Position numbers and translations under genes: made by a program. Positions 7,482 through 16,377 of a stretch of 64,000 nucleotides of DNA are shown here, piece after piece. Location: positions 81,278 to 145,277 of the forward strand of contig NZ_WBZB01000040.1 in NCBI RefSeq assembly GCF_009017255.1, given 5' to 3'. How positions within the stretch are numbered: position 1 is the stretch's first letter; each line of letters begins with the position of its first letter. The notes below the pieces were generated by a model, which did no database searches, was not told the origin of the DNA, and saw only the letters and a program-made list of their open reading frames with translations. The stretch is from Alkaliphilus serpentinus. GTDB taxonomy: Bacteria > Bacillota > Clostridia > Peptostreptococcales > Natronincolaceae.

Positions 7482-8541
7482 ATGTTACCAGTTTTCTAAA
7501 CCAATAGACCACCTCAAACTCAGCAACCTGCTCTTTAAAGTACTTAAGAGTTTCCAAAGGGATGGGAAGTTTTATAAGAACTTTCTTTTTATGGGATACT
7601 AGCTTATTTAGAATTTGCTGAATTACCTCTTTAACCATCAAATCATCGAAAGCATAAATAGGGTCAAGCAATACTAGCAATTTAATAGCTCCTTCTTTAT
7701 TCTCCTCCTTAATGAATAGTACGTCAATGATCTCTCCATTTATTGTTATGTTGGCTTTATATACTTGAGAATCCTTTGATGTAAACCAAGCATTTAACAT
7801 CAGCTTAAAGGGAAGATTTCTTCCTATAGGGATTTTCCCAAGCTTTAATAAGTTTTCCTCATCTATAACAATCTTTTCCAGGAATAGATCCTCCATATTT
7901 TGCGAGTTTTTTAGAAAGGGATTCTCCTTTAATTCTATAAAACAAGAGGTTGTATGTTTGCTAAAGCCCATACTTCTAAGGTCCTCCATACTGAAATCAG
8001 AGTTTTGAGGAGTTATGTCAATACTATAATATTCTTCTTGCTTGGCTACAGCTTCTATAAAACCACCGATATACTCTAAATTTTCTCTGTTATGATAGTC
8101 TTTTAAGAGCTTTAAAGCATAAATATAAAGGTATCTACCAAAGGGCAATTCCTCCTCTTGCTTATTGATACCAATGAACCCCACAATCTCTCTTTTATCA
8201 GCTATTAGAAAGAATAAGTCTTCATGAAAAAAACCTTTTTCTTGATATTTAATGATTGCCTCTTTAGTCCTAGAGGATAAGGGAGAAGTATATTTACTAT
8301 AGGAGTAAATAATTAGACGTTTTTTTCTTCTGGCTTCTCTATCCTCAAGAATTTCGTCTGTTTTCAATTTTTTCACTATTTCATTAAGTTCCTTAATCAC
8401 CCAGCTTTTTATATCCTCCCTTGCCATATCCTCTTCAAATATCTTAATATGAAGATATTCATCCAAGGTAACTTCTTTGTTTCTAGCTCTTTTTTCTAAT
8501 TCTTTTAATTCATGGTCAGAGACCTCTATAGAAATTATCAT
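7480..8541 (-). CDS. GNAT-like protein with N-terminal RHH-like segment, function unknown
   Basis: This is a 353-residue protein with GGGGGTGA 5 bases before the ATG. Residues 1-40 (MIISIEVSDHELKELEKRA, then VTLDEYLHIKIFEE) resemble a ribbon-helix-helix or MazE-like beginning. Residues 75-205 have a GNAT-like layout: strands FFLIADKREIVGFIGI and YLYIYALKLL, then SIDITPQNSDFSMEDLRSMGF. The usual acetyl-CoA loop (Q/R-x-x-G-x-G/A) is replaced by YHNRENLEYIGG, so activity is doubtful. Residues 230-350 look like a second related domain. There is no clear operon partner. Confidence 0.55.
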   Translation of the reverse strand: MIISIEVSDHELKELEKRARNKEVTLDEYLHIKIFEEDMAREDIKSWVIKELNEIVKKLKTDEILEDREARRKKRLIIYSYSKYTSPLSSRTKEAIIKYQEKGFFHEDLFFLIADKREIVGFIGINKQEEELPFGRYLYIYALKLLKDYHNRENLEYIGGFIEAVAKQEEYYSIDITPQNSDFSMEDLRSMGFSKHTTSCFIELKENPFLKNSQNMEDLFLEKIVIDEENLLKLGKIPIGRNLPFKLMLNAWFTSKDSQVYKANITINGEIIDVLFIKEENKEGAIKLLVLLDPIYAFDDLMVKEVIQQILNKLVSHKKKVLIKLPIPLETLKYFKEQVAEFEVVYWFRKLVT

Positions 8542-8660
8542 AAAATCACCCCCATATAGAATTTTATTTTCAAATATGGGGGTTTATACAACATTTCTCT
8601 TTTATAATATATGTTAGGTGTGTTATTTGAGAGTCAATCTGAGCTGTTAGCTTGCTTTAT

Positions 8661-9377
8661 TTACTTCAAGCTTGGTAAACCCACAACAAATTCGTAGAAT
8701 TTCTTATAGTCTCCCTTATAATCAATTCCCTCAAGGGATGTTCCTCTATGGATGATACAGTCCTCTATTAAAAAGGTTGTTAACCCAAGCTGTTTTGCTA
8801 CCATATCCTCCTCCACATCATTGCCAACCATCAGACAGTCCTCAGGCTTACCACCGATATTTTCTAAAACCTCTTGGTAAAACTCTACATTAGGTTTACA
8901 GAAATGCATCTTTTCAAAGGTGGTTATAAAATCAAAATCTTCTATTTCAAAGCCAGCCCATTTAATTCTTTGATGGATTGCAATCTCAGGGAATATAGGA
9001 TTTGTAGCTACTACAACCTTATAGCCCTTATCCTTTAATTGTCTTACTGCTTTTACCATTAATTCCTCTTGTCTAGTTGCATCTTGAACTTTACAAAAAT
9101 CCTTTATATAGTACTCCTCAAATAATGGATTCATAACCTCTGGCTTATGATGAACTCTCTTATAAAAGTCTTCGAAGAAGGCCTCTTCATTGGTTTTAGA
9201 AGCCTCTTTATTTTCTACCATGTATTTGGTAGATGCCCATACAATTGAAGAAAGCTCCTCACCCTTTATCATATCCTTAAACTTTACTGTCAATCCACCA
9301 AAATATCTTTTTATAAACTCATTCATATCTAAGGGCAATAGGGTACCATCTAAATCAAACAAAACGGTCTTTATCAT
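8661..9377 (-). CDS. HAD-superfamily hydrolase
   Basis: This is a 238-residue cytosolic phosphatase-like protein. Motif I is FDLDGT with nucleophile D8 and acid D10, motif II is ATN in KVVVATNPIF, motif III lysine is in CKPNVEFYQ, and motif IV is MVGNDVEEDM. The cap is a long helical insertion after motif I (type C1), as in the YjjG/phosphoglycolate phosphatase group. The substrate cannot be read from sequence. AGGAGTGAAG precedes the ATG. The gene lies 237 bp downstream of orr with a heptad element between, so it is probably not part of the ornithine operon. Confidence 0.85.
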   Translation of the reverse strand: MIKTVLFDLDGTLLPLDMNEFIKRYFGGLTVKFKDMIKGEELSSIVWASTKYMVENKEASKTNEEAFFEDFYKRVHHKPEVMNPLFEEYYIKDFCKVQDATRQEELMVKAVRQLKDKGYKVVVATNPIFPEIAIHQRIKWAGFEIEDFDFITTFEKMHFCKPNVEFYQEVLENIGGKPEDCLMVGNDVEEDMVAKQLGLTTFLIEDCIIHRGTSLEGIDYKGDYKKFYEFVVGLPSLK

Positions 9378-9484
9378 CTCTTCACTCCTTTGCTATTTAA
9401 TACTATTATATAATAACACAGGAGTTGCCTATATAGTTACTAATTCTACCAAGTCTTTTTATAGGGTCTTTTTTGATCGTTAAG

Positions 9485-9621
9485 AATGTAGAATTTAGAA
9501 TGTAGAATGTAGAATTGATGTAGAAATTTGATTGCAAATTTCTATTCTATACTTCAATGATTAGTAATTCCTCTTAGTTCCTAAGTCTTTGTTTTTAATC
9601 TTAATTCTTAATTCTTAATTT
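9485..9621. repeat. Inverted heptad-array element with palindromic core
   Basis: The left array is AATGTAG-type (9485-9512), followed by the palindrome GAAATTTG-attg-CAAATTTC (9523-9542). The right array TTTAATC, TTAATTC, TTAATTC, TTAATTT (9594-9621) has the opposite orientation and runs through the stop codon of orr. The core is shared with elements at 24093 and 43333. Confidence 0.75.
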
Positions 9622-10685
9622 CCTTTAATAAAATTCTTTGTTACATAGCTACTGGTCATTAATGCTAGCATGGATCCATATCCAAGTAGGAATTTCATTT
9701 CATCTCCCACCTTATAATCAACATCACTATGGGTAATATCCATTATCAGATGATCACTACTACCGCCTAAAATCTCTACCTTATCATCTGTGGGGGTGAT
9801 TGGATGGGTGGCTAAATCCTGTTTACCAACTGCCAGTATTGCCCTTTTCATCATCCCTTTATCCTCAAAGGAGGGAACATTCCCGAAGGCATCTAGGCCT
9901 ATTTCACCAATGGGTATTGAAGGTTTTTCTTTAATTTCAATGATTTCCGCCACCAACTGGAAGGTATCAATAAAGCAGTCTTTTATTTTTCCACCATAAG
10001 TTGTTTCTCCACCTAAAAGGATGGATTCACCAAGTCTAAGATTGTTGATTCCTGGTGGGATTCTACCTTCTTCAATAAGATAAATACTACTAGAGTTTCC
10101 ACCACTGATGATTTCTATAGGTTTACCAGTTAATTTTTCCACCATTTTGGCTGTATCCAAAAGAATTTGAAGATTTTTTTCCGTTGGTATAACTCCGCCA
10201 TAACAGGTTAGATTTGTTCCTATTCCAACTATTTCAATGTTTCGAAGGTTAATTACCTCTTTTACAGTCTCAATGAGGTCTTTTTCATCAAAAAACCCTT
10301 CCCTTAGATCTCCTAAATCCCTCATTAAGATAACCTTGTGAAGCTTATTTGCTTCGGCAGCTGCACTGTCTAAGGCCCTTAGGGTTGCTATTTCAGAGTT
10401 TAAGCTAATATCCGCATACTTTATTACCTCTTTTGCCATGCTGATCATGGGTAATCTTAGAAGGATTTTTTCAACAGGAAAATGCTGAAGCTTTTCAAGG
10501 TTTTCGATACGGGAATCTGCAAGATATTTAACTCCAGCCTCCACCAATTCATGGGCAATTTCTGGATAACCGCAAAAACCCTTGGTGACAGCAGTAACAC
10601 TTATGTCGTATTTATTGCACTTTTCAACTAGAACCTTTGTATTGCTCCTGAGCTTATCTAGATATATATCTATTCTAGGATTCAT
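9615..10685 (-). CDS. orr: Ornithine racemase (alanine-racemase-fold PLP enzyme)
   Basis: This is a 356-residue fold-type III PLP racemase. The N-terminus has the cofactor lysine K35 in VTAVTKGFCG, and the barrel continues with LADSRIENLEKL, RDLGDLREGF and the phosphate-binding GGNSSSIYL. It is the last gene of the ornithine-oxidation operon, where the orthologue (Or-3) supplies D-ornithine to the aminomutase. The ATG at 10685 is preferred over a GTG 9 bases earlier because AAGGAG lies 8 bases before it. It begins 5 bases after the stop codon of the GlmL-like gene. Its own stop codon lies inside a heptad repeat. Confidence 0.93.
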   Translation of the reverse strand: MNPRIDIYLDKLRSNTKVLVEKCNKYDISVTAVTKGFCGYPEIAHELVEAGVKYLADSRIENLEKLQHFPVEKILLRLPMISMAKEVIKYADISLNSEIATLRALDSAAAEANKLHKVILMRDLGDLREGFFDEKDLIETVKEVINLRNIEIVGIGTNLTCYGGVIPTEKNLQILLDTAKMVEKLTGKPIEIISGGNSSSIYLIEEGRIPPGINNLRLGESILLGGETTYGGKIKDCFIDTFQLVAEIIEIKEKPSIPIGEIGLDAFGNVPSFEDKGMMKRAILAVGKQDLATHPITPTDDKVEILGGSSDHLIMDITHSDVDYKVGDEMKFLLGYGSMLALMTSSYVTKNFIKGN

Positions 10686-10690
10686 ATGAT

Positions 10691-12052
10691 TCACTCCTTT
10701 AGCCTTAGGCTTTCCATCATAAGAAGCAAGGCTGCTTCAGGATATCTTTTGGATAGAACTCCTAAAGATGCCATAATATAATCATGATCAACTAAAACCA
10801 CCGCATCCTCTGTTGGATTTAATTTGTTTTGAAGATTCTTTAAGGTGGCTTCCTTCAAAATTTCCACACCCCTCGGTAATCTCGTTAATGCCCCTCCTGT
10901 TCCAACGATATATTTGACGCTGGAAAGGTCCTTACCTTCAGCGATGGTAGTCTTTCCTCCAGGACCGTATAAATGTCTTATTTTACCAACATGTCGATCC
11001 AGGGCAGATAACACAGCTTCCCTAGTTAAAACCTCAACAAATTTCTTTTGAACAGGGGTCTTAGGTATGGGCTCATGGTTTTCTATAAGCTCTTCAATAT
11101 CTGTTGATAGCTCTTCTTTGAGCTTTTCTTTTCCAATTCTTTCAACGATATTTAGCATATTGACATAGACCCCAAGGTCTCCCTCTACGGTTCTTTTGGC
11201 AATTGGTTCTGGACTGATGAGGATACGGCTAATTTCTTCACTACCCTCCGTCACTGAATGTAAGTCAGTTGTTGCACCACCAACATCAAAGGTTATTAAA
11301 TCTCCTAACTTCTCCTTTAATAGCTTAGATGCCTCCATAACTGCTCCTGGGGTGGGTATAATGGGTCCATTCACCAAATTTCTTACTTTTGTCATACCTG
11401 GAGCATGGATAATATGCTCCTCAAAAACATCCTGTATAACCCTTCTTGTTGGTTCAATATTTAATTGATCAATTTTAGGATATACATTTTCAACAAGATA
11501 GAGCTTTACCTCTGTGTCTTGGAATATTTCTTTAATTTCCTCTTGATTCTCTACATTGCCGGCATAAATCACAGGGATCCTTAAATTAAGCTCAGCAATC
11601 TTCTCAGCATTATAGATTGCTGTGTCCCTTTCACCATAGTCTACTCCACCAGCAATTAAAATGATGTTGGGCTTTATTTCTTGTATTCTTTTTAAATCTG
11701 TTCTCTTTAATCTACCAGCTGTTACTTGATGAATGATTGCCCCAGCTCCTAAAGCCGCTTCCTTGGCTGCCCTTACTGTCATATCATAAACCAAACCATG
11801 GACCGTCATCTTTAAACCGCCGGCTGCACTGCTGGTGGCCAGCATCTCATCATATTGAAGTTCCTCAACACCTAGATTTTTTGCTAAATCATCAATGGCT
11901 GCCTTTAATCCGATATTAACATCACCAGCAGCTACTGATGTTGGTGCTTGCCCCTGCCCTAAAAATTTAGGGCAGGAGCTGTGTATATCTTGAAATCCAT
12001 TCACTACTGTTGTTGTACTGCCTATTTCTGCAACCAGTACATTAATTTTCAT
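10691..12052 (-). CDS. GlmL/MutL-type ASKHA ATPase of the ornithine aminomutase cluster (Or-2)
   Basis: This is a 453-residue protein of the glutamate-mutase accessory family (unrelated to the mismatch-repair MutL). The ASKHA ATP-binding elements are visible: phosphate-1 loop LVAEIGSTTTVV near the N-terminus, phosphate-2 DLITFDVGGATTDLHSV mid-protein, and an adenosine motif GTGGALTRLP near residue 395. In clusters with B12-dependent carbon-skeleton or amino mutases these ATPases are thought to help reactivate the mutase or exchange its cofactor. The start overlaps the end of oraE by 11 bases, with AAAGGA upstream, so the two are translationally coupled. The family is firm; the exact role is inferred. 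Confidence 0.88.
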   Translation of the reverse strand: MKINVLVAEIGSTTTVVNGFQDIHSSCPKFLGQGQAPTSVAAGDVNIGLKAAIDDLAKNLGVEELQYDEMLATSSAAGGLKMTVHGLVYDMTVRAAKEAALGAGAIIHQVTAGRLKRTDLKRIQEIKPNIILIAGGVDYGERDTAIYNAEKIAELNLRIPVIYAGNVENQEEIKEIFQDTEVKLYLVENVYPKIDQLNIEPTRRVIQDVFEEHIIHAPGMTKVRNLVNGPIIPTPGAVMEASKLLKEKLGDLITFDVGGATTDLHSVTEGSEEISRILISPEPIAKRTVEGDLGVYVNMLNIVERIGKEKLKEELSTDIEELIENHEPIPKTPVQKKFVEVLTREAVLSALDRHVGKIRHLYGPGGKTTIAEGKDLSSVKYIVGTGGALTRLPRGVEILKEATLKNLQNKLNPTEDAVVLVDHDYIMASLGVLSKRYPEAALLLMMESLRLKE

Positions 12053-14258
12053 TGTTCATTTCCTTTCTTTTATTTACAAAGAATGTGGCAACGTGAACTC
12101 CTTTCGTACCTCTTCCAAAACCGGCATCTACTCCCTGCTGAACAGCTATTTCGGGAGTAACCTGAGTACCTCCACAAGCTATGATCATTTTATCTCTGAT
12201 ACCCTTTTCAACACAGTACTCATGGATTCTTTTCATGTTTTTGTAGTGAATATCGTCATGACTAATGATTGTAGAGGCTAAAATACCATCAGCATTCACC
12301 TCGATAGCTGCGTCTACCAGCTTTTCAATTGGGCAGGAGGTTCCCAAGTACTCAACCTCTATACCCCATTTTTCAATCCCACCATGTTTAATATCAATTA
12401 CTTCTCTAAGACCTACGGAATGCTCATCTTGACCTACTGTGGCTGCTACAACCTTCATTGGTATTTTTTCCATCTCTTCCCAAAGTTCTTCATCACTTAG
12501 TACTTCTGGTTCCTCTGGAATATCCAAGGTGGTGATATCAAGGTCAAACTCCACCTTACCCTTTACCTGTACTCTGGTTCCCTCTGATGGGTGAAGAACC
12601 TCTAAGTGGATAACCTCTGGATCCTTCAGGTTCATTTTCTTTGCAAATTGAATTGCTGCAAACTCAGCAGTTCTTTTAGTTGTTGGAAGGAATAACTCAA
12701 CCTGAACCGTTCCATCAGCAAGCCATTCTACCTCTGGCTTAATTAGGTTGGTATTTCGATATTTTTCCTTTTCCTCTAAGCGATTATTCACATTGTCATT
12801 TTCATCTAATTCATCAATAAATATGATTTTTTCTGGCTTTTCAAAGGTACAGCCATCAATAAGTCTGGAAGGATTATCGACCGCAGCTGAATCATACTGA
12901 GCAACATTGTTGTATCCGAAGTGGGCGGTTACAGGAGCCATATAATCTTCATCTCTTTCAAATACAGTGCCAGCACCTATTCCACTATCCATCTTTCTAC
13001 CAATACCATCACCGTTTCTTTCTGGATACATTCCTGAATCTACAAAGAAGCCCATCTCAACCGCTTGGAAATATCCCCCTACCTCAAGAAGCTCTTCTAA
13101 GTAGAGCACTGCCCTTTCTTGAAGCTCTCTAACCTGTTGTGGTAAAAAACCATCCCTCTTAAGCTCAACCATATCCAATAGTCCATCAAGACCAACTAAG
13201 GTTTGCTTAGCAGTATCACAAGCTTCGATGTTATACATATGCCAAGGAACATTTCTTCCCTCATCAGGAGTAATGGTTGATTGAATATCTGCGCTGGTAA
13301 GCTTAGAGATCATCATGTTTAATACATGGGTTACTGTAGCCTCCCTTGAAGAAGAGGTGATGTATTTAGTATTTTGTTGAGCCCTCATTCTATACTCATC
13401 GAAAAAGCCTCTAAGAGCAACCGCGTAGGGTAGGTCATACTTTGTAGCTGGCACCGGTGCAGCTGATGGAGGTACTGTAGAAAGACAAATATTTTCTTTC
13501 TTCATGCCAACCTTATGGGAGAAGATGGCATTAATACCATGTTGAACAATTAACTCTGGCATAACCTTCCATGCATCTCTAGCAGTAGCATTGGCGTTAT
13601 GGGCACCATCTATTTGCGCAATATCTGCCCATGCCATTACCTTTTTAGATTCCGCAGCATCTACAAAGGATCGAATCATATTGATATTTCTGTATAAAAC
13701 GTTATACTGTGGATCTTGGTGGGCACCATTAACCCCTTCCTCGGCAAACATCACGGCAATGTCTGGACCAGCAACCCCGGATACATAGGAATGGTAGTTA
13801 ATTGGTCTGCCTACTTCTTCTTCAATAAAGTCTAGTGCTTTTCTTTGGGCTCTAACCTGTTTTCTGGTTACAGGAATACCACCTATACCCTGAGGTGACC
13901 CTTCTATTAGTCCGTCATAGTGGGATTGTCCAGCAGTTCTAATAACCATAATATGATCAGAACCATGCCAAGCAGCCATTCTCATCCTTCTGATGTCATC
14001 CTCAAACCTTCCTGAGGCAATCTCAGTTGTAATGGTTTGTACTGGTTGAGGGTCTAAATTATCAAAGTATTGAACAGCTGCAGGAATACCTATGGAGTTT
14101 TTTAGAGGCTCTGAACAATCTGAATATTGATGAGGCCCTATTTTTAAATTTTCTACAGGCTTTCTCCAGGTCCAACCCCTTCTTTTAGGTCTATAGTTTT
14201 CAAGGTCACTCAATATATCATTGATATCCATCTTTTGATTAATATCAACTTTTTTCAT
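12042..14258 (-). CDS. oraE: D-ornithine 4,5-aminomutase, large subunit (B12 and PLP)
   Basis: This is a 738-residue catalytic subunit that converts D-ornithine to 2,4-diaminopentanoate using adenosylcobalamin and PLP. An N-terminal TIM-barrel region (for example AAWHGSDHIMVIRTAGQSHY) is followed by a C-terminal Rossmann B12 domain. The B12 motif DEHSVG places the cobalt-binding histidine at H613. K624 in DIKHGG is exactly 11 residues later, the spacing known for His618 and Lys629 in the Clostridium sticklandii enzyme, where the lysine holds PLP. It starts in a TAATG overlap with oraS, with GGAGG upstream. All key residues are present. Confidence 0.97.
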   Translation of the reverse strand: MKKVDINQKMDINDILSDLENYRPKRRGWTWRKPVENLKIGPHQYSDCSEPLKNSIGIPAAVQYFDNLDPQPVQTITTEIASGRFEDDIRRMRMAAWHGSDHIMVIRTAGQSHYDGLIEGSPQGIGGIPVTRKQVRAQRKALDFIEEEVGRPINYHSYVSGVAGPDIAVMFAEEGVNGAHQDPQYNVLYRNINMIRSFVDAAESKKVMAWADIAQIDGAHNANATARDAWKVMPELIVQHGINAIFSHKVGMKKENICLSTVPPSAAPVPATKYDLPYAVALRGFFDEYRMRAQQNTKYITSSSREATVTHVLNMMISKLTSADIQSTITPDEGRNVPWHMYNIEACDTAKQTLVGLDGLLDMVELKRDGFLPQQVRELQERAVLYLEELLEVGGYFQAVEMGFFVDSGMYPERNGDGIGRKMDSGIGAGTVFERDEDYMAPVTAHFGYNNVAQYDSAAVDNPSRLIDGCTFEKPEKIIFIDELDENDNVNNRLEEKEKYRNTNLIKPEVEWLADGTVQVELFLPTTKRTAEFAAIQFAKKMNLKDPEVIHLEVLHPSEGTRVQVKGKVEFDLDITTLDIPEEPEVLSDEELWEEMEKIPMKVVAATVGQDEHSVGLREVIDIKHGGIEKWGIEVEYLGTSCPIEKLVDAAIEVNADGILASTIISHDDIHYKNMKRIHEYCVEKGIRDKMIIACGGTQVTPEIAVQQGVDAGFGRGTKGVHVATFFVNKRKEMNNEN

Positions 14259-14635
14259 TACTTTTTACCTCCCTTAAAGATCCCTTCAATTGTATCCCAA
14301 TGCTTGCCATCAATCATTTCTAATCCGGCTTGTCTCAATGGGATATTAAGCTCTTTAGAGATTCTATATACAAGGTGGCCAACACCCTTTCCTATTAAGC
14401 CTCTATCTATTGCAGTTTGAACCAGAGGCTTAGCTTCTAAGCTTGAGAAGCCCATTCTTAAAAGAATGGAACGCTCTACAGCTGGAGTAGTATGGGTTCT
14501 TGCAAGCTCTAGCAATGGATCAACTGCCTTTTCTGCCAGCTGCCAAAATCTTTGCTTTAACTCCTCATCAGTTAGGTTTGCTAGATGCTGTCTTCTTTGA
14601 TTAAAATCATCTTCTCTTTTAATGTAGCCTTTCAT
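14258..14635 (-). CDS. oraS: D-ornithine 4,5-aminomutase, small subunit
   Basis: This is a 125-residue mostly helical partner of OraE, needed for the active heterodimer. It has the family pattern REDDFNQRRQHLANL at the N-terminus and VYRISKELNIPLRQAG, then MIDGKHWDTIEGIF near the C-terminus. GGAGG precedes the ATG. It lies immediately before oraE with overlapping stop and start codons, the usual arrangement. Confidence 0.96.
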   Translation of the reverse strand: MKGYIKREDDFNQRRQHLANLTDEELKQRFWQLAEKAVDPLLELARTHTTPAVERSILLRMGFSSLEAKPLVQTAIDRGLIGKGVGHLVYRISKELNIPLRQAGLEMIDGKHWDTIEGIFKGGKK

Positions 14636-14661
14636 TCTCTTCCTCCCTATATATTAACTTA

Positions 14662-16068
14662 TTATAATTCTTCCATCACCTTTTTAACAAATTCCACAGT
14701 GGTTTTGGTTTCAACCGCCATGAATTGTATATCCTCATCCTTTATGTTCTGAATACCATTGGTTTCTATAGAATTCTTAATATAGGATCTCCTTATTTTA
14801 TCCATTTCTAAATCTATGGCTTTAATGAATGAAGGATCCTTTGGCAATATGATATTCTTCCCTTGAATTTCTTCTTGAGGATTACCAAACTGAATCTCAA
14901 TTCCATTTTCCCTTGCAAAGGACAATTGTGGCTGTATATGCTTTCCAGCCCCAGTGTATTCAGTTTCCTGAACTACAATAATTTGATCCTTTTCCATTTC
15001 CTGGGCAATGCTAAAGGCTGCAGCCAAGGACGTATTCCCTGCAGGGCCTCGTTCTAATCCTTCCAGTTGCGCCAAGGCCTCCGTCATGTAGAAGACTTCT
15101 CCTTGATTTACCAATACATAGCGATCCATATATCTTAAGGGCCTAGCTGCGGATCTTGGTACATCAGAACGGTCTGGCCAGGTTGAGAAGGGTATCCCAA
15201 AGCCTGTATGGCCTGTAGTAAAGGATTTTTTATTGAAGTCCTTATCGCTTGCCATATGTAAACCCTTTAAATTTACACTTGCTCCAACTATGATGGTGTC
15301 ATTGGCACCTGCCTTGATTAAGCCTCTAGCAGTACCAGTAAGATTCCCTCCACCGGCATTGGTGCAAACCACAACATCAGGGTCTTTGCCTTCCCTTTCC
15401 CTAAACTGCATAGCCAATTCGTATCCAAGGGTTTCAACCCCAGCTATACCAAAGGGAGTATATAGAGATGCATTAAAGTAGCCAGTTTCCTCTAATAGCT
15501 TTAGAAAGGTATAGAAAAGTTCTGGGCCTACTGTTAGTTGGATCACCTCTGCTCCATAGGCTTCACACTTTCTTGCCTTTTCTATGATTTCTGGTTGACC
15601 CTTACCAGTGCTGTCGTAGCATTCCTGGACAATGATACACTTTAATCCGTGGATGGCTGCCTGACTGGCAACTGCTGCTCCATAGTTCCCACTGGTGGCT
15701 GCAATAACACCTTTATTACCAAGCTTTTTTGCATGGTATACTGCATTAGCAGCTCTCCTTGCCTTAAAGCTTCCTGATGGATTAGATGCTTCATCCTTCA
15801 TAAAAATCCTAGCACCCTTTTTCTCAGGAGCCAGCTTTCTGGCTAGAGCTGTAAGATTCTTAAGCTCTAGTAACGGGGTATTTCCAACCCCAGCCTCACC
15901 TTGAATAGTTTGCATTTCTTGCAAAGTATAGCCAGTTTCCCTCATCATTCTCTCGTAATCGAAGGCTATTTTGCCATACTCAAATACACTATAATCGATT
16001 CCTACAGCCTTCTTCATAATTTCACTTTTTCTAGACATTACTGCCTGAAAGCTCATATCCCTATTCAT
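14662..16068 (-). CDS. ortB: 2-amino-4-oxopentanoate thiolase, beta subunit (PLP)
   Basis: This is a 468-residue fold-type II PLP enzyme related to threonine synthase. K102 in SGSFKARRAA binds PLP, and the glycine-rich phosphate loop is NAGGGNLTGT. With OrtA it cleaves 2-amino-4-oxopentanoate with CoA to acetyl-CoA and D-alanine, the last step of ornithine oxidation. ATG at 16068 is preferred because GGTGG lies 8 bases before it; a GTG 12 bases earlier is in frame. It overlaps the end of ortA by 8 bases. It follows the published order ord-ortA-ortB-oraS-oraE. Confidence 0.95.
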   Translation of the reverse strand: MNRDMSFQAVMSRKSEIMKKAVGIDYSVFEYGKIAFDYERMMRETGYTLQEMQTIQGEAGVGNTPLLELKNLTALARKLAPEKKGARIFMKDEASNPSGSFKARRAANAVYHAKKLGNKGVIAATSGNYGAAVASQAAIHGLKCIIVQECYDSTGKGQPEIIEKARKCEAYGAEVIQLTVGPELFYTFLKLLEETGYFNASLYTPFGIAGVETLGYELAMQFREREGKDPDVVVCTNAGGGNLTGTARGLIKAGANDTIIVGASVNLKGLHMASDKDFNKKSFTTGHTGFGIPFSTWPDRSDVPRSAARPLRYMDRYVLVNQGEVFYMTEALAQLEGLERGPAGNTSLAAAFSIAQEMEKDQIIVVQETEYTGAGKHIQPQLSFARENGIEIQFGNPQEEIQGKNIILPKDPSFIKAIDLEMDKIRRSYIKNSIETNGIQNIKDEDIQFMAVETKTTVEFVKKVMEEL

Positions 16069-16369
16069 GATCGTCACCACCCCAAAGTAGTTCCTTTAGC
16101 TGAAGGCCTATTTCCAATATTTCAGGTACAAATCTTCCATAATCGTGATCATAATGGGGGTTGGCTTCTACAAGCTTGCCCTTTACATCTCTACCGGTTA
16201 TGGTCCTTACCTTCACCACATCCCCTACCACTGCATCTCCTTGTAGAAATCCCTTCGTCCACATTTCTAAAGGAACTTCCTTTGTATCCTCTGGAATATT
16301 AGGCGACCTTTCTGCGGAGGTTAGAACTATATCATGAATTCTAACCCATGTACCCTTCTTTACCATCAT
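16061..16369 (-). CDS. ortA: 2-amino-4-oxopentanoate thiolase, alpha subunit
   Basis: This is a 102-residue small subunit of the AKP thiolase. It is a single beta-rich domain beginning KKGTWVRIHDIVLT and containing VVGDVVKVRTITGRDVKGKL and YDHDYGRFVPEI, typical of OrtA. It starts 8 bases after ord ends and overlaps ortB. The ribosome site AGGTAGGG precedes the first of two ATGs. Confidence 0.94.
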   Translation of the reverse strand: MMVKKGTWVRIHDIVLTSAERSPNIPEDTKEVPLEMWTKGFLQGDAVVGDVVKVRTITGRDVKGKLVEANPHYDHDYGRFVPEILEIGLQLKELLWGGDDHE

Positions 16370-16377
16370 TATAATCC

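Noticed and set aside
10691..12052. DNA mismatch-repair MutL
   Set aside because: The sequence has ASKHA phosphate loops and lies in a B12 mutase operon; it has no GHKL motifs.
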